NCBI GenBank assembly: GCA_002501855.1
Contig: DAOM01000324.1
Location: 1 to 6,732 of the forward strand
Length of the DNA: 6,732 nucleotides
From: Candidatus Nitrosopolaris nunavutensis
GTDB taxonomy: Archaea; Thermoproteota; Nitrososphaeria; Nitrososphaerales; Nitrososphaeraceae
Reading direction: 5' to 3'
In this document: positions 5,377 through 6,732 of the stretch, one piece after another
Position numbering within the stretch: the stretch's first letter is position 1
Layout of the letters: the number at the start of each line of letters is the position of its first letter
The notes under the pieces: model-generated
What the model saw: only the letters and a program-made list of their open reading frames with translations
What the model was told of the DNA's origin: nothing
Database searches by the model: none
Translations under genes and position numbers: made by a program

Positions 5377-5949
5377 ATGGATATTATCGGTTCGGAAAAG
5401 GATGAATTAAGGTCAAGGAACGTCTTCATTATTGTGTTTTACTTTTCAGCCACGGTTATGCTTTCTATTTGTTTCTTCGGCTTTTATATAAGTGTTGGAG
5501 AATATCTGAAGACTGGTAAAATAGTTATTGGTGAAGTATTAGTCAATACTGATTTTCCGTTCCACGGGGATGCGACTCTTGTGACCTATCTGATGATTGC
5601 GTCCGTAATGTCATGGTATTGTGTTACCAAACTCGCCGGAGACAAAATGAAAAATATTCCACAGTCAGTTAGAACTGTTTTACAACTGATTTTACTTGCT
5701 ATTGCTGTGACTGCTATGTATGAATTTACTTACAATCTTTTCTTATCGAATTCTTTTTTAACAGTCAGTTTAGTAAAAGGAGTATATAACTTGGATAGCA
5801 TAAGCGTACCGTATCCTAATCCCCAGACACCATGGAATCTTATATTTGCAACAAAAATGACTCTCTCTGCATTTCTTATTTCCGCACACGGATTTTATAT
5901 AATGTCAAAAAATCAAATAAGGGAAAAGTACAAATACACTCGAAATTAA
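5377..5949 (+). CDS. Four-helix membrane protein, function unknown
   Basis: A 190-aa integral membrane protein with probable helices at residues about 16-40, 66-86, 99-125 and 154-176. The N-terminal 14 residues are charged and the tail after helix 4 is basic (KNQIREKYKYTR), which places the C-terminus inside by the positive-inside rule. The most distinctive part is the loop before helix 4, PYPNPQTPWNLIFATK, together with YEFTYNLF in helix 3; I recall this combination in hypothetical membrane proteins of ammonia-oxidising archaea, without known function. Few charged residues lie inside the helices and no heme or metal motif is evident. ATG 5377 is the first start behind the TATA box at 5338-5346. 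It is a single-gene unit: upstream is spacer and the next genes are on the other strand. Confidence 0.8.
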   Translation: MDIIGSEKDELRSRNVFIIVFYFSATVMLSICFFGFYISVGEYLKTGKIVIGEVLVNTDFPFHGDATLVTYLMIASVMSWYCVTKLAGDKMKNIPQSVRTVLQLILLAIAVTAMYEFTYNLFLSNSFLTVSLVKGVYNLDSISVPYPNPQTPWNLIFATKMTLSAFLISAHGFYIMSKNQIREKYKYTRN

Positions 5950-5995
5950 CATTCTTATTCTCTGTAATAACGCAGATGCCATTAAAGCAAGCTCG

Positions 5996-6001
5996 TTTTT
6001 T
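5996..6001 (+). terminator. T-run, possible terminator
   Basis: A run of six T lies 47 nt after the stop of the four-helix protein gene. Archaeal RNA polymerase commonly terminates at such runs without a hairpin. It is the only clear one in this spacer. Confidence 0.3.
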
Positions 6002-6015
6002 ATATCATGTAAATA

Positions 6016-6099
6016 TTAAATTTTATGATTCAGTACTGTAGTTCGAAAGCTGCCGTCTGAAAGCTGTTCTATACTTGAAATTTTCTCTGCTGCCACCAC
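6016..6099 (-). CDS. Possible 27-aa microprotein with strong start signals
   Basis: From GTG 6099 the frame reads 27 codons (VVAAEKISSIEQLSDGSFRT and seven more) to TAA 6016. The peptide is soluble and of normal composition. GAGGAGG (6109-6115) lies 9 nt before the GTG and a perfect TATAAAATA (6125-6133) lies 25 nt before it. The two signals conflict slightly: a start 25 nt from the box would exclude the ribosome site from the message. A second frame on the same strand from TTG 6178 (51 codons, Arg-rich, ending at 6023) overlaps it and is less protein-like. I do not recognise either. It may be a microprotein, the tail of a decayed gene, or coincidence. Confidence 0.3.
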   Translation of the reverse strand: MVAAEKISSIEQLSDGSFRTTVLNHKI

Positions 6100-6124
6100 A
6101 AGTTCTAGCCTCCTCAAACCTACT

Positions 6125-6133
6125 TATTTTATA
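6125..6133 (-). promoter_or_regulatory. Perfect TATA box on the minus strand
   Basis: TATAAAATA on the minus strand is the best archaeal TATA match in the window. Transcription would start near 6104, close to GTG 6099. The target could be the microprotein or a non-coding RNA running toward the convergent membrane-protein gene. Confidence 0.4.
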
Positions 6134-6213
6134 CACAGGTAATCTTATCCTTTCAAATCTAAAACCTCTACATTCCAACTAATGTGTATTACTAGAGGTC
6201 CGTTAGTATATGG

Positions 6214-6378
6214 CTATCTAGTGATTGGCCTTTTTCTCCTTCTATCACTTAACACCCACTTAGTTACCAAGGCGATTCCAAAAATTGGGAAACTAGCTAT
6301 AAACACATATGGAAACATTGCAATGTAAATGGAAGGCTGAAATATTTCCATAGCCAACTTAATATTCTCGAAGGGCAT
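6214..6378 (-). CDS. 54-aa single-span membrane protein
   Basis: The ATG-started frame encodes a short N-terminus (MPFENIKLAMEIFQPS), one hydrophobic segment at residues about 17-41 (YIAMFPYVFIASFPIFGIAL within it), then a strongly basic tail SDRRRKRPITR. This is the classic layout of a small bitopic protein with its C-terminus in the cytoplasm. No catalytic motif or family is recognised. Start may be ATG 6378 or the internal ATG 6351. A TATA-like GATATAAT lies 11-18 nt before 6378, too close for that start but about 40 nt before 6351. No Shine-Dalgarno is clear. The broken DUF2334 gene is divergent. The clean membrane profile ending in a basic tail makes chance less likely than for the other short frames here. 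Confidence 0.5.
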   Translation of the reverse strand: MPFENIKLAMEIFQPSIYIAMFPYVFIASFPIFGIALVTKWVLSDRRRKRPITR

Positions 6379-6420
6379 TTATAATTCATTATATCAGAAT
6401 TAGCGTGTTGAGAATAATTA

Positions 6421-6732
6421 ATTAGTATTTGCTTATATCCTGAAAGACAATTGAGTGACCTTAACGCCTTCATTTCATCATGTATTTAGGAATACATTAT
6501 AAGATTGCTCTTGTGCCTTTCTTTAACGAAAAGCAAGACCTCTCTAGATTTCCTAATTTTATAAACCAGATCAAAAACTGCAAGGGAGAAATAGCCTTAC
6601 ATGGACAATATCATGAAAAGAGAAACGGTCAGATTGATGATTTTCATACAAGGTCAACCGCAATTGTAGATGTATGTATCGTTCGTTGAGAAAAAGTTAC
6701 AGCTAAGTTAAGCAAGGGTTAATATTTCCACT
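6421..6732 (+). pseudogene. Broken DUF2334-type polysaccharide-deacetylase-like gene, runs off window
   Basis: The frame from ATG 6480 to TGA 6687-6689 (69 codons) reads like the front-middle of a DUF2334 / NodB-like deacetylase: YLGIHYKIALVPFF, then FPNFINQIKNCKGEIALHG with the metal-site motif HGQYHE (His41, His45), then DDFHT. Upstream, the neighbouring frame from 6421 gives YPERQLSDLNAFISSC, which fits directly before YLGIHYKI, so a frameshift lies near 6478-6483. After DDFHT the match fades, then the frame after the TGA reads EKVTAKLSKG, like the next family helix, before a second stop. The Asp-Asp motif expected at the N-terminus is not visible. Intact members are usually well over 200 residues and act on cell-surface polysaccharide. 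Here the gene is interrupted at least twice and surely inactive unless the stops are sequencing errors. Confidence 0.6.

Noticed and set aside
5832..6041. 69-codon + strand frame overlapping the end of the four-helix protein
   Set aside because: Most of it is an out-of-frame shadow of the real gene and the remainder is spacer.
1..6732. tRNA, rRNA, CRISPR array, or intact insertion sequence
   Set aside because: No TPsiC-arm-like cloverleaf, no regularly spaced identical repeats and no intact transposase were found by eye.

Overview
The window looks like AT-rich chromosome of an ammonia-oxidising archaeon of the class Nitrososphaeria (Thaumarchaeota), most like the soil Nitrososphaera/Nitrosocosmicus type. 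The evidence is a PAC2-family proteasome-assembly chaperone homologue, several small proteins that resemble Thaumarchaeota-restricted families, archaeal TATA-like boxes about 27-34 nt before start codons (near-leaderless genes), TTG starts, and frequent AGA/AGG arginine codons. The assignment rests on recognition by eye, not on a search. Coding density is low: clear genes fill roughly 40 percent of the window.

Layout. 1-900: a winged-helix regulator (206-541) and a three-helix membrane protein (575-883) on the + strand, probably one operon, with a perfect 12-bp tandem repeat over the promoter region. 900-1620, minus strand: a 131-aa protein with a His-His-Gly-Glu and Asp-Asp motif (1205-1600) and possibly a 41-aa hydrophobic microprotein after it. 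1700-2080: a 52-aa probable zinc-binding protein (1913-2071) that appears to have lost one of its four cysteines. 2190-2530: a stem-loop, then fragments of a tyrosine recombinase (integrase) in three reading frames, a decayed mobile element. 2561-2902: a 113-aa conserved-looking protein behind a good TATA box. 2903-3320: no gene seen. 3321-4259, minus: the PAC2-family protein, ending in a possible proteasome-docking tail (Met-Tyr-Gly). 4260-5337: no intact gene; minus-strand stop-free pieces suggest a decayed gene. 5377-5949: a four-helix membrane protein. 6016-6378, minus: a 54-aa membrane protein and a possible microprotein. 6421-end: a broken DUF2334-type (polysaccharide-deacetylase-like) gene running off the window.

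How it works together: only the regulator/membrane-protein pair looks like a functional unit. The rest are single genes separated by long spacers, at least two of which (integrase, DUF2334) hold recognisable wrecks of genes. I see no intact new multi-gene system. The most useful leads are the small genes shorter than usual ORF cut-offs, the Cys-to-Tyr change in the 52-aa protein, and the decayed genes. No rRNA, tRNA or CRISPR array was recognised.
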